Of a stretch of DNA of 64,000 nucleotides, positions 37,901 to 46,956 are shown one piece after another. The DNA is from Pseudomonas helmanticensis (GTDB taxonomy: Bacteria; Pseudomonadota; Gammaproteobacteria; Pseudomonadales; Pseudomonadaceae), in assembly GCF_900182985.1 (NCBI RefSeq), contig NZ_FXUY01000001.1:2046001-2110000 (forward strand). Direction: 5' to 3'. The notes beneath the pieces are model-generated. The model worked only from the letters and a program-made list of their open reading frames with translations. It searched no databases and was not told the origin of the DNA. The first letter of the stretch is position 1. Every line of letters begins with the position of its first letter. Made by a program: the position numbers and the translations under genes.

Positions 37901-40900
37901 CCAGATTGATCGCGTTGGCCAACTGCAGCGCCGAGGTGCTGTCGAGGCTGCCGTTGCCGGTCACGTTCAAAGCACCGCTGCTGATCGCGCTGTTGTTGCC
38001 GAGGATCAGCGTGCCGGCGTTGAGCTGCGTGCCGCCGCTGTAGCTGTTATTGCCGTTGAGGGTCAGGCTCGAAGCACCGGTCTTGATCAGGCTGCCGCTG
38101 CCGCTGACATCGCCATCCAGGGTCAACACATTGGAACCAGCGACGGTCAAGCCACCGCTGACCACCACATCATTGGCCAAGGTCGCGGCGGTGTTGCTGT
38201 CCAGCGCGGTGCCATCGGCGGCGGTCAATACACCAGTGCCGAGCGCCGCGTTGTTGCCAACGACAATCTTGCCGCCATTGAGCGCCGTGCCGCCGGTGTA
38301 GCCGTTGGCTGCGTTGAGCACCAGCGTACCGGTGTCGTATTTGCCCAGCGTGCCGCTGCCATTGAGCGCGACACCGATGGTTGCCGTGGCATTCGGGTCA
38401 ACCCGCACCGTGGCATTGCCCATCGAACCGTTGACCAGGTTCAGCGAACCCGCCGTGCCGTTCACCAGGCTGTAGCCATTGGTGACGAACTGCAGGCCGG
38501 TGATGGTTTGCGCGCCGTTGACGGTGACCGTGCCGGCCGCGCCCTGGAACACCGCGAAGTTATTGCCCCAGCCTTGGTTGGTGGTGCCGTTGACGTCAGT
38601 CCAGTTGGTGGTGCCAGTACCCCAGGTGCCGCTGCCACCCTCGACCGAATTGTTGGCGACCAGCTGATTGCCGTCCCAGAACTGCACGGTGACGCCCGGT
38701 GCAGTTACCAGCAGATTGATCTGATTGGCCAGCGCGGTTTGCAAAGTCAGATCACCCGGCGTCACGCTGCCCGGCACGCTGCCGATCAGCATGCCGTTGT
38801 CGGTCAGGCCGCCGGTGTAGTCGATCAAGCGATAGACGCCGCTGCCGAAACCGCCGATGTCGCTGACGTTGAGGGTGCCGTCGAGGGTCAGGTTGCCGCC
38901 GACGCTGACCAGCGCGTTGCCGCCACCTGCGACCGGTGTGCCAAGGCCGACGTCGAAGTTGGAGTTGCCGTTGAACACCAGCGAACCGACATTCAACGTG
39001 CTGCCGGTAACGCCCGCCAGGTGAGCGCCATCGGCCACCGTCACGGCACCGCTCAAGGTGCCGCTGCCACCGAGGGTGCCGCCGTTGTTGACCAGCACAT
39101 TGCCGCTGGCCAGCGAGCCGTTGACCTGCAGAGTGCCGGCGTTGACGTTGGTGTCACCGGTCAGGTCGCTGATGCCGCTGAGAGTCAGGGTGCCGCTGCC
39201 GAGCTTGGTCAGACTGCCGTCGCCGCTGAGAATGCCGGCGAAGGTGCTGCTGATATTGTTGCCGCCCAGGCTCAGCGTATTGCCCGTGCCGATCAGCGCA
39301 GTGCCGCTGCCGGTGAGGCTGGCGAGGCTGCCCGAGGCGCCGAGATTGAGCGCCGCGCCGCCGGCGAGATTGACCGTGGCATTGTTGCCGAGCGCCGCAC
39401 CACTCAGTGTGGTCAGGCTGCCGGCGAGCACATCGAAAGTGCCGCTGAAGGTGTTATTGCCGCTCAGGGTCACGTCGGCCAGACCGTTTTTGGTCAACGT
39501 GCCAGCGCCCGCAACGATGCCGCCGAGGGTCAGGTTGTTGTTACCGGCCAGCGCCAGATTCGCGTTGACGTTGAGGTTATTGGCCAGCACCAGTGGCGCG
39601 GTGTTGTCGAGTGTCGAAGCGCCGGCCACGGTCAGCGCGCCGCTGCCCAGAGCCGCGCCCGTGCCGAGCGTCAGCGTACCGGCGTTCAGCGTGGTGCCGC
39701 CCGTGTAAGTATTGATGCCGTTGAGCGTCAGGTTCGACGCGCCGTTCTTGATCAGTCCCCCCGCACCGCTGACAACACCGCCCACGGTCAGGTTATTGCT
39801 GCCGGTGTTGCTCAGATTGGCGTTGAGCACGACGTTATTGCCCAGGCTCAACGCACTGTTGCTGTCCAGCGCCGAGGCACCGGCCACGGTCAGGTTGCCC
39901 AGACCCAGCGCCGAGTTGCTGCCGGCGGTCAAAGTGCCAGCGTTCAGGGTGGTGCCGCCGAGGAAGTTGTTGTTGCCGCTGAGGGTCAGGTTCGACGCGC
40001 CGTTTTTGCTCAGGCTGCCGGCGCCGTTGACCGTCCCGGCCAGGGTCAGATCCGATGTGCCAACGATGCCGAGGTTGCCGGCCAGATTGACCGCGTTGTT
40101 CACCGACACGGCAGTGCTGGCATCCAGCGTGGTGCCGCCCGCCGCGTTCAACGTGCCGGAACCCAGCGCCGAGTTCGACGCCAGAATCAGTCCACCGGCA
40201 TTCAGCGCCACCGGGCCTAGGAAGGCGTTGTTGCCGCCGAGGGTCAGGTTGGCCGCGCCGGTTTTGATCAGGCCACCGGTGCCGCCAATCACACCATTCA
40301 ATGTCAGCGCATTGCTGCCGACGATGGTCAGGTTGCCGTTGAGCGTCGCGGCGTTGGCCAGGGTCACTGCGGCGTTGCTGTCCAGTTGCGTACCGGCGTT
40401 CGCCGTCAACGTGCCGGTACCCAGTGCAGTGTTGCTGCCGACGATGATTTTGCCGCCGTCCAGTTGCGTGCCGCCGGTATAGGCGTTGGCACCGCCCAGC
40501 ACCAAGGTGCCGCTGTCGAGTTTATTGAGGATGCCGCTGCCATTGATGTTGGCGTTGATGGTCGCCGTCACGCCCGGATCGACGCGCAACGACGTGGTGC
40601 CGCCAGTGCCGTTGACCGCCGTGAGTTGCCCCGCCGCGCCGTTAACCACGTTGTAGCCGTCGGTGAGGAATTGCATGCCGGTAAACGCTTGTGTGCCGTT
40701 CACCGTCACCGTGCCGGCGGTGCCCTGGAATACTGCGAAATCGCCGGCCCATGGTTGGTTGACCAGACCGTTGGCATCGGTCCAGTTGGTGCCGACCGCA
40801 TTCCACGTACCGCTGCCACCATCGACCACGCCGTTGGCAATGGTCTGGCTGCCGTCCCAGTAACGGATGTTGACGTTCGGTGCCGACACTTGAATGTTGA

Positions 40901-43900
40901 TCTGATTGGCCACGCCGGTCTGTACCACCAGATCGCCGAGGCCGTAACCGACCGGCACGCTGGCGACATCCAGCCCCAGATCGGTCAGGGCGCCGGCGTA
41001 GTTGAACAGGCGATACACGCCGACACCGAAACCGCCAGCATCGGTGACGTTGAGATTGCCGTTGAGCGTGAGGTTGCCGCCGACATTCATCAGCGAGGTG
41101 GTCGACGGTGTTGCCAACGCCACATCGACATTGCTGCCGGCCGCGAGAGTCAACGCACTGGCAGACAGTTGGTTGCCCGACGACAAGGCCAGATGCCCGC
41201 CGCTGTTAACGTTCACCGATCCAATCGCCGAGCCGGTACCGGTCAGCGTGCCGCCGGTATTCACATTGACCTGCGCACTGGCCAGCGAACCGCTGATATC
41301 GACGGTACCGCCATTGATCGCGGTGTTGCCGGTAATGCCATTGATGCCGGTGAGGTTCAAGGTGCCGGTGCCGATTTTAACCAGGCCACCGCTGCCGCTG
41401 AGATCGCCATCGAAGGTGCTGGTGACGTTGCCGCTGCCGACGGTCAGCAGGTTGCTGCCGGTCAGTTGCACACTGCCGCTGCCCGTCAGCGCACCGAGGC
41501 TGGCGTTGCTGCCCAGATTGAGTCCGGCGCCGGCGCTGATGTTGACCCCGGAGGTGTTGCCCAAGGCGTTGTTGTTGAGCGCGGTGACGCTGCCGGAGAC
41601 GATGTTCAGCGCGCCGGTGAAGGTGTTGTTGCCAGCCAGGGCCAGGTCCGACAGACCGTTTTTGGTCAGGCTGCCGGCACCGTCGATGATGCCGTTCAAA
41701 CTCAAATCATTGTTGCCGGCGACGGTCAATCCAGCGTTCAGCGTGATCGCGTTGCCAATGCCGAACGAAGCGCTGTTATCCAGCGTCGCCGCGCCGCCGA
41801 CGATCAATGCGCCGCTGCCCAAACCGTTGGCATTGCCCAGGGTCAGCGTGCCGGCGTTGAGCGTGGTGCCGCCGCTGAAGCTGTTGTTGCCGTTGAGGGT
41901 CAGGTTGGCCGCGCCGCTCTTGATCAACTGGCCAGTGCCGCTGGTGACACCGCCGAGGGTAAGGTTCTGCGTGCCGCCCACAGTCAGTGCGGCGTTCAGG
42001 GCGACGGCATTGTTGAGGCTGACCAGCGGCGAGTTGCTGTCGAGTGTCGCCGCGCCGGCAACGGTCAATGCACCGGAACCGAGGGCCGAACTGTTGCCGA
42101 CAGTCAGGGTGCCGGCATTCAGCGTGGTGCCACCGAGGTAGTTGTTGGCGGCATTGAGAATCAGATTGGCCGCGCCGTTTTTCACCAGACTGCCGGCGCC
42201 GCTGACCAGGCCGGTCAGGGTCATGTTCGCCGTGCCGGCGATGTTCAAGGCACCGGCGAGTGCCACGGCATTGTTCAGGCTGACGGCCGTGTTGGCGTCC
42301 AGCGTGGTGTTGGCCGCCGCGTTCAACGTACCGGAGCCCAACGCATTGTTGCTGCCGACAATCAGTTTGCCGGTGTTCAACGCGGTGTTGCCAAAATAAG
42401 TATTGGCGCCGTTGAGGATCAGGTCGGCAGCGCCGTTCTTGGTCAGCCCACCGATTCCGGCGACCACGCCACCGAGGGTCAACGCGTTGGTGCCACCCAG
42501 GGTCAGGGTGCCGCCGAGATTGACATTGTTGGCCAACGTTGCGGCGGTACTGGCATCCAGTGAGGTGCCGTTCGAGGCGTTGAGTGCGCCGGTACCGATT
42601 GCAGTGTTGGAGCCGACCACCAGCGAACCGGCGTTCAGCGCGGTGGTGCCGGTGTAGGTGTTATTCCCGGTAAGCGTGAGACTCGATGCACCGGTCTTGA
42701 TCAGGCCATTGCTGCCACTGATCACCCCGCCGAGGGTCAGCGCGTTGGCGCCGCCGGCGGTGAGGTTGGCGTTGAGAATCACGTTGTTGCTCAGGGTCAC
42801 GGCGGAGCTGCTGTTGAGCGTGCCCGCACCTTCCACCGACAACGCGCCGGTGCCCAATGCGGCGCCGTTGCCGACGGTCAGGCTGCCGGCATTCAGCGTG
42901 GTGCCACCGCTGTATGTATTGGTGCCGGTCAGAGTGAGATTGGCGGCGCCGTTTTTCACCAGTTGGCTGGCGCCGCTGATCACCCCGCCGAGGGTCAGCG
43001 CGTTACTACCGCCGATCCCCAGGCTGTTGTTGAGGATGACGGCGTTGTTCAGGGTCACCGCCGCATTACTGTCCAGGGTAGCTACACCGCCCACGGTGAT
43101 GTTGCCGCTACCCAGCGCCGCGTTGGCGCCTGCGGTGATCGTACCGGCGTTCAGCGCAATGGCACCGAGAAAGGTGTTGGCGCCGTTGAGAATCAGGTTG
43201 GCCGCGCCGTTTTTGGTCAGCCCGCCGCTACCGCTGACGATGCCGCCGAGGGTCAGGTTGGCGCTGCCGCCGACGTTCAGATTGCCGCCGAGCGAGACCG
43301 CGTTGGTCAGTGCGACTGCGGTGCTGGCGTCGAGCGTGGTGCCCGCCGCCGTGGTCAGCGCGCCAGTGCCGAGCGCGGTGTTGGAGCCGACAATCAGCGT
43401 GCCGGCATTCAGTGCGGTGCCGCCGGAGAAGGTGTTGTTGCCGCTGAGGCTCAGGTTCGCCGTGCCGCTCTTGATCAGGTTGCCGGCGCCGCTGACGACG
43501 CCGCTCAAGCCCAATGCCTGGGTGCCGCCAATGGTCACGCCGCCGGCCAGTGCGACGGCATTCGCCAGTGTCACCGCAGCAGTCGCATCCAGCACAGTGC
43601 CGGCCGCCGCACTCAGTGCGCCGGTACCCAGCGCGGTGTTGCTGCCAACGAACAACGTGCCGGCATTGAGGGCGGTGTTGCCTGAGTTGCTGTTGTTGCC
43701 GGTCAGGGTCAGGCTGGCGGTGCCGCTTTTGGTGATGCCGCCGGTGCCGCTCAACACGCCGCCGAGGGTCAGCGCATTGCTGCCGAGCACGTTGAGCGCG
43801 CCGGTCATGCCGATGTTATTGGCCAGCGTCACGTTGGCGGTGCTGTCGAGGCTGGTGCCGGCGGCGGTGTTCAGCGCACCGCTGCCCAGCGAGTTGTTAT

Positions 43901-45470
43901 TGGTCACCAGCAGGCTGCCGGCACTGAGTGTGGTGGTGCCGGTGAAACCGGAGTTGGCGCCGCTGAGGGTCAGGCTGCCGCTGCCGGTTTTGGTCAGGCC
44001 GCTGCTGCCGCTGATCAAGCCGCCGAGCGTCAGTGCGCCAGTGCCGCCGGCGGTCAATGTGCCGCCGAGGCTGATGGCGTTGGCGAGGCTGATCGTGCCC
44101 GGCGCGCTCAAGGTTGTCGCGCCGGTGACGTTGAGGGTGCCGGTGCTGAACGCCTGATTGTTGCTGACCTGCACGGTGCCGCCATTGAGCGTGGTGTTGC
44201 CCAGATAGGTGTTGGCAGCGCTGAGGTTCAACTGGCTGGCGTCGAGTTTGGTCAGGCCACCGCTGCCGGAAATCACCCCGCTCAGCGTGGTCGCGTTAGT
44301 GCCTTGCACCGTCACGCCGCCAGCGCCGAGGGAGATCAGGTTGCTGATGTTCAACCCGGCATTACTGGCCTGCAGAATCCCGCCGTTGGACGTGAGCACG
44401 CCGCTGCCGAAGGTGGCGTTGTTGTTGAAATTGGCGATACCGCCGTTGAGCGTGGTCGCACCGCTGACCAGTGGCCCCTGCAAGGTCCAGGTGCCGCTGT
44501 TGAGGGTCAGGTTGTTGAAGTTGACGTAGGTGGCGCTCGACGCCGTGCCAGTCCCGGTGATACCGCCGCCGACGCCGGCCGGGTTTTGCAGGATCAGACT
44601 GTTGGTGCCGCCCAAACCACCATCGACCGTGCCGGTCGGAGCGAACGTCAGGTTGATGTTGATCAGGCCGCCAAGCCCGACACTGACTTGCACGCCGTCA
44701 CCGACCTGCACCGAAGAACCGGTCACCGCGGTGAAGGTGTTGGTGCTCCCCGCGCCCATCGACACACCGCCGGTAATCGCACCGGCGTTGGTGAAGGTGT
44801 TGCCCGCCGCTGAGGTTTCGAAGGCAATACGGCCGTTGATCACACCGGTGTTGCTGTTGGTCATGTGGACCTGCGAGCCACCGTAGACGCCGATCACCGG
44901 AGTATCGGCCAGGGTGATGCCACCGATCGAGAGTCCGGTCGAAGTGATGGTGCCGTTGTTGGTGAGGGTGGTGGTGCCGGCAGCGGCGTTGTTCACCGCG
45001 ATGGCCAGGCCATTGACGCTGGTCAGGTTAAGCCCAAGCAACATGCCGGTACCGCGCATGATCGCGCCCGTATTGTTGAGCACATTGACCGTGCTGGTCG
45101 CGCCGTTCCCGATAAATGCACCGCCGCTCAACACCGATATCAGCCCAAGGACTGCCGGATCCATGATGCCGGAGTTGTTCAGGGTGATGCCGACCCCCGT
45201 CAGATCCATGACATGCCCGCCAAGGGTCGCGTTCATCTGCGCGCCGCTGTTGACGTTGACCGTCAGGTTGTTCGTGGCACTGGCGAAGTCGTTGGGAACC
45301 AGTGGCAGTGGCGGCACCCCCGTACACGTCACGATTGAACCGGCCGTGGAGCATGTGGCCAGCGCAGGGGCACTGATCCCGCCGAACAGCAGCCCGGCGA
45401 CGCTCAGATGCACAGCAAGGGAAAGAGGGGAAAAACGCGAAACGAGGGCGACACCAAACCTTGCTTCCAC
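34947..45470 (-). CDS. Giant autotransporter adhesin with beta-strand repeats
   Basis: 3507 residues. An extended signal peptide ends SAPALATC. The passenger is a beta-helix of autotransporter-associated repeats (units of about 70 residues, type LTKNGAANLTLTGNNTYSGG, LNAGTL, ALGSGAL, AVTLNNAV). About eleven units precede a distinctive module starting YWDGSQ (near residue 1537); this module recurs as FWDGNQ (near 2261) and FWNGDK (near 2785), each followed by NWTD, then a further block of repeats. The C-terminal barrel spans about 3230-3507 and ends in SLGF. The start is GTG with AAGGAG 8 bases upstream. It is expected on the cell surface in adhesion or biofilm. No separate secretion partner is needed. 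Confidence 0.92.
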   Translation of the reverse strand: MEARFGVALVSRFSPLSLAVHLSVAGLLFGGISAPALATCSTAGSIVTCTGVPPLPLVPNDFASATNNLTVNVNSGAQMNATLGGHVMDLTGVGITLNNSGIMDPAVLGLISVLSGGAFIGNGATSTVNVLNNTGAIMRGTGMLLGLNLTSVNGLAIAVNNAAAGTTTLTNNGTITSTGLSIGGITLADTPVIGVYGGSQVHMTNSNTGVINGRIAFETSAAGNTFTNAGAITGGVSMGAGSTNTFTAVTGSSVQVGDGVQVSVGLGGLININLTFAPTGTVDGGLGGTNSLILQNPAGVGGGITGTGTASSATYVNFNNLTLNSGTWTLQGPLVSGATTLNGGIANFNNNATFGSGVLTSNGGILQASNAGLNISNLISLGAGGVTVQGTNATTLSGVISGSGGLTKLDASQLNLSAANTYLGNTTLNGGTVQVSNNQAFSTGTLNVTGATTLSAPGTISLANAISLGGTLTAGGTGALTLGGLISGSSGLTKTGSGSLTLSGANSGFTGTTTLSAGSLLVTNNNSLGSGALNTAAGTSLDSTANVTLANNIGMTGALNVLGSNALTLGGVLSGTGGITKSGTASLTLTGNNSNSGNTALNAGTLFVGSNTALGTGALSAAAGTVLDATAAVTLANAVALAGGVTIGGTQALGLSGVVSGAGNLIKSGTANLSLSGNNTFSGGTALNAGTLIVGSNTALGTGALTTAAGTTLDASTAVALTNAVSLGGNLNVGGSANLTLGGIVSGSGGLTKNGAANLILNGANTFLGAIALNAGTITAGANAALGSGNITVGGVATLDSNAAVTLNNAVILNNSLGIGGSNALTLGGVISGASQLVKNGAANLTLTGTNTYSGGTTLNAGSLTVGNGAALGTGALSVEGAGTLNSSSAVTLSNNVILNANLTAGGANALTLGGVISGSNGLIKTGASSLTLTGNNTYTGTTALNAGSLVVGSNTAIGTGALNASNGTSLDASTAATLANNVNLGGTLTLGGTNALTLGGVVAGIGGLTKNGAADLILNGANTYFGNTALNTGKLIVGSNNALGSGTLNAAANTTLDANTAVSLNNAVALAGALNIAGTANMTLTGLVSGAGSLVKNGAANLILNAANNYLGGTTLNAGTLTVGNSSALGSGALTVAGAATLDSNSPLVSLNNAVALNAALTVGGTQNLTLGGVTSGTGQLIKSGAANLTLNGNNSFSGGTTLNAGTLTLGNANGLGSGALIVGGAATLDNSASFGIGNAITLNAGLTVAGNNDLSLNGIIDGAGSLTKNGLSDLALAGNNTFTGALNIVSGSVTALNNNALGNTSGVNISAGAGLNLGSNASLGALTGSGSVQLTGSNLLTVGSGNVTSTFDGDLSGSGGLVKIGTGTLNLTGINGITGNTAINGGTVDISGSLASAQVNVNTGGTLTGTGSAIGSVNVNSGGHLALSSGNQLSASALTLAAGSNVDVALATPSTTSLMNVGGNLTLNGNLNVTDAGGFGVGVYRLFNYAGALTDLGLDVASVPVGYGLGDLVVQTGVANQINIQVSAPNVNIRYWDGSQTIANGVVDGGSGTWNAVGTNWTDANGLVNQPWAGDFAVFQGTAGTVTVNGTQAFTGMQFLTDGYNVVNGAAGQLTAVNGTGGTTSLRVDPGVTATINANINGSGILNKLDSGTLVLGGANAYTGGTQLDGGKIIVGSNTALGTGTLTANAGTQLDSNAAVTLANAATLNGNLTIVGSNALTLNGVIGGTGGLIKTGAANLTLGGNNAFLGPVALNAGGLILASNSALGSGTLNAAGGTTLDASTAVSVNNAVNLAGNLGIVGTSDLTLAGTVNGAGSLSKNGASNLTLSGNNNFLGGTTLNAGTLTAGSNSALGLGNLTVAGASALDSNSALSLGNNVVLNANLSNTGSNNLTVGGVVSGAGGLIKNGASNLTLNGINTYTGGTTLNAGTLTLGTGAALGSGALTVAGASTLDNTAPLVLANNLNVNANLALAGNNNLTLGGIVAGAGTLTKNGLADVTLSGNNTFSGTFDVLAGSLTTLSGAALGNNATVNLAGGAALNLGASGSLASLTGSGTALIGTGNTLSLGGNNISSTFAGILSGDGSLTKLGSGTLTLSGISDLTGDTNVNAGTLQVNGSLASGNVLVNNGGTLGGSGTLSGAVTVADGAHLAGVTGSTLNVGSLVFNGNSNFDVGLGTPVAGGGNALVSVGGNLTLDGTLNVSDIGGFGSGVYRLIDYTGGLTDNGMLIGSVPGSVTPGDLTLQTALANQINLLVTAPGVTVQFWDGNQLVANNSVEGGSGTWGTGTTNWTDVNGTTNQGWGNNFAVFQGAAGTVTVNGAQTITGLQFVTNGYSLVNGTAGSLNLVNGSMGNATVRVDPNATATIGVALNGSGTLGKYDTGTLVLNAANGYTGGTALNGGKIVVGNNAALGTGVLTAADGTALDSNTAATLANDVVVSGGLTVAGSNVLTLDGDVSGSGSLIKTGASSLTLNGNNSYSGGTQLNAGTLILGNNSAISSGALNVTGNGSLDSTSALQLANAINLGGQLTLAGNQDTTLIGAVTGAGSLVKNGAGDLTLSGANTYSGGTTLNGGSTFGDTSSLQGAIVNNATLTFEQNADGSYTGNLTGAGTLNKTGSGDLLLTGNNGFTGNTSVQAGSLLVNGTLNSANVNVASGASVGGSGQFGGAVQLANGATLVGGGTATPLSVGALALSSGTNLDFSLGSATSSTTVVNVAGNLTLDGTLNVSNAGGFGIGVYQLFNYGGSLTDNGLVYGSLPVSASNLTLQTAIANQINLLVQGTPGEVQFWNGDKTNPDGSIGGGSGVWGPGTNWTDPNGTQALASNGQFAVFGGQGGTVTVQGNQNFTGLQFLANGYSLTPGAGGTLTPVNGPDGSLAPIRVNSGGSAEISVPLVGTGGIEKLDSGTLVLSGANTYSGGTTVSGGTLIGNTTSLQGNILNNASLFFVQNFNGQFNGSLRGLGAMAKRGTGTLLLTGDNPFSGTVAVDQGVLQVGSRSARASLGGQVTVANGAALSGNGSVGSVVNHGVVQSGAEAGTLSVAGNLTNASDGVLALTISSPTATPLAVGGTATLGGGLQVNSLAPFTGNTVYSLITAGGGVVGTFSATDLPQYAFLDSALVYDANAVNLVVSRNGNSFADVAATKNQRNTALALMRNGAAGATLQNEIVNLSVAGARSAFDSLSGEIHASTASAILEDSRYVREAVNDRMRQPSCSAADDPRRALAPSDNQLSSNGCHGEMVGWARALGAWGESDGDSNSASLDRNLSGFMLGTDKQLDDQWRVGMAAGYTRSDLDAHDRRSDATVESYHLAAYLNSQFDALAVRLGAAYSWHDIETKRDVSVGTYNDRLKANYDARSAQVFGEVGYTIEAAGIALEPFAGLAYVNYDSDKAKEKGGEGRLRAEADQDITFSTLGLRAGKVITLANGGQFTPRAAIGWRHAFGDTKPDADLSFIDGGASFSTQGVPIAKDSAIVEAGVDFQISPTGKLGIGYSGQLSNDNNDHAMTVSFSLGF
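36660..44290 (-). repeat. Internal DNA repeat tract of the autotransporter gene
   Basis: Diverged direct repeats of about 210-220 bases (one per 70-residue protein unit) are nested in three larger modules. The high GC and strand bias leave long open frames on the opposite strand, which are artefacts. The tract is a likely site of recombination and of assembly error. Confidence 0.85.
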
Positions 45471-45699
45471 GGGCTACTCCTTGTCGTGGCCAATTTCTTC
45501 CTTGAAGGCGTGCAAAGCCGTGCTTATTCCACACGCGAATCAAGACTGCGACGGTCATCACAAAACCGTTGATTGGGGACAAAGCTAGTAGACGCCCGGC
45601 AATGGGGCACGGATTAAATGGTGTTAATACTTTAATACTAGAGGCGTCTGGAATAAGCGTTTCAGCCCGTATCCATGGGGCTCCAACCCGCCGCAGCCA

Positions 45700-45795
45700 C
45701 CTGTAGGAGTGAGCCTGCTCGCGATAGCGGAGTGTCAGTTAACGGATACTTTTCTGACACACCGCCATCGCGAGCAGGCTCACTCCTACAGGGGT
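45700..45795. repeat. REP inverted pair, class B
   Basis: Convergent class B REPs with AGTGTCAG and CTGACACA inner arms, in the intergenic region between divergent genes. Confidence 0.9.
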
Positions 45796-45887
45796 TTTGC
45801 GGTAATCAGGTATTGCTGATCAGTCCGTCAGTTAAATTTGCGAATTCATCGATATTTCATGGCATTGAAAAAACTGGTACGCCTTGT

Positions 45888-45899
45888 GCAAACGTTTGC
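45888..45899. promoter_or_regulatory. LacI-family-type operator ahead of tsx
   Basis: GCAAACGTTTGC is a perfect 12-bp palindrome with the central CG typical of LacI/PurR/CytR operators. It lies about 80 bases before the tsx start. In E. coli tsx is controlled by CytR and DeoR, so a nucleoside- or purine-responsive repressor is likely here; the regulator is not in the window. Confidence 0.6.
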
Positions 45900-45981
45900 G
45901 TAACGTCAATCTCAAGGTTTTCGTAACAAAACCGTACAAGCCCACGGAACACGGGCCTCGATCCGCAAAAAAGGACTTTGA

Positions 45982-46941
45982 ATGCACACCGCATCCCCCT
46001 TTCGCGCACCGTTTGCGCGCACGTTTGCTGTTTCCTTGCTTCTTGCTGGCGTTACCGGACTTCTCAGCGCCAGCGCTTTCGCTCAGCCCGCGCTGCCGGA
46101 AGAATCCGCCCAGGGCGAAGCCCTCAGCCCGGAAGCCAGCCCGCCGAAAAAAGGCGAATACCTGTCGGACTGGTACAACCAGGATCTGATGCTGATCGGC
46201 AGCAAAGACATCAGTTTCGGCCCGCAGCCGTCCGACGACATCTACCTGGAATACGAGTACTTCGGTCGCAAGGGTCCGTTCGAACTGTACGGCTACATCG
46301 ACGTGCCGAAAATCTTCAACATCGGCAACAGCCACGACAAAGGTGTCTGGGATCACGGCTCGCCGCTGTTCATGGAACACGAACCGCGTATCTCCATCGA
46401 CTACCTCGCCGGCCGCAGCCTGGCCATCGGCCCGTTCAAGGAATGGTACGTCGCGTTCGACTGGATCTACGACCACGGCAGCCGCAAAGAGAACCGCGCC
46501 AACACGCTGTACAGCGGTTTCGGTACCGACATCGACACCCACTCGCGGGTCAATCTGTCGGCCAACCTCTACGGCCGTTACCAGTGGGAAAACTACGGCG
46601 CGAGCAACGAGTATTCGTGGGACGGCTACCGCGCCCAGCTCAAGTACATCGTGCCCATCGACAAATTCAGCAACGGCGCTTCGCTGACCTACATCGGCTT
46701 CACCAACTTCGATTTCGGCTCCGACATCCACAAGGACAACCCGGCACGCACCGCCAATGCGACGGTGGCGACCAACGTCTTGCTCTACTCGTTCACCCAT
46801 TTGCGCTTCACCCTGGTCGGGCGTTATTTCCACAACGGCGGCAACTGGGAGGACGGCAGCGAGCTGAACTTCGGCGACGGTGATTTCCGCGCACGTTCCA
46901 ATGGCTGGGGTTACTACGCCGGTGTCGGTTATCAGTTCTGA
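45982..46941 (+). CDS. tsx: Nucleoside-specific outer-membrane channel Tsx
   Basis: A 319-residue outer-membrane beta-barrel importing nucleosides. The signal peptide ends SASAFAQP. The mature part matches E. coli Tsx in order: GEYLSDWYNQ, FGPQPSDDIYLEYEYFGRKG, GVWDHGSPLFMEHEPRISID, GPFKEWYVAFDWIYD, GFGTDIDT and SYGANE-like YGASNEYSWDGYR. It ends in YQF, typical for barrel assembly. The next gene follows within 15 bases, so the two form an operon. Confidence 0.95.
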   Translation: MHTASPFRAPFARTFAVSLLLAGVTGLLSASAFAQPALPEESAQGEALSPEASPPKKGEYLSDWYNQDLMLIGSKDISFGPQPSDDIYLEYEYFGRKGPFELYGYIDVPKIFNIGNSHDKGVWDHGSPLFMEHEPRISIDYLAGRSLAIGPFKEWYVAFDWIYDHGSRKENRANTLYSGFGTDIDTHSRVNLSANLYGRYQWENYGASNEYSWDGYRAQLKYIVPIDKFSNGASLTYIGFTNFDFGSDIHKDNPARTANATVATNVLLYSFTHLRFTLVGRYFHNGGNWEDGSELNFGDGDFRARSNGWGYYAGVGYQF

Positions 46942-46956
46942 TTTTCAGGAGGTTTC

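Larger units (their letters stand above)
45471..45981. other. Intergenic region between divergent autotransporter and tsx genes
   Basis: 511 bases. The autotransporter side (45540-45660) holds an AT-rich direct repeat, TTAATAC twice at 45624-45638. A class B REP lies at 45700-45795 and a LacI-type operator at 45888-45899 ahead of tsx. No gene is visible. Confidence 0.65.

Noticed and set aside
36930-42563. Very long open frames on the + strand opposite the autotransporter gene (over 1000 and over 700 codons)
   Set aside because: They are antisense to repeated GC-rich coding DNA, have no ribosome site or known domain, and repeat the same low-complexity pattern; the minus-strand frame has signal peptide, repeats and barrel.
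34947-45470. Foreign origin of the autotransporter gene
   Set aside because: GC content and codon use look like the neighbours and no mobility genes or direct repeats flank it, so transfer cannot be argued from this window.
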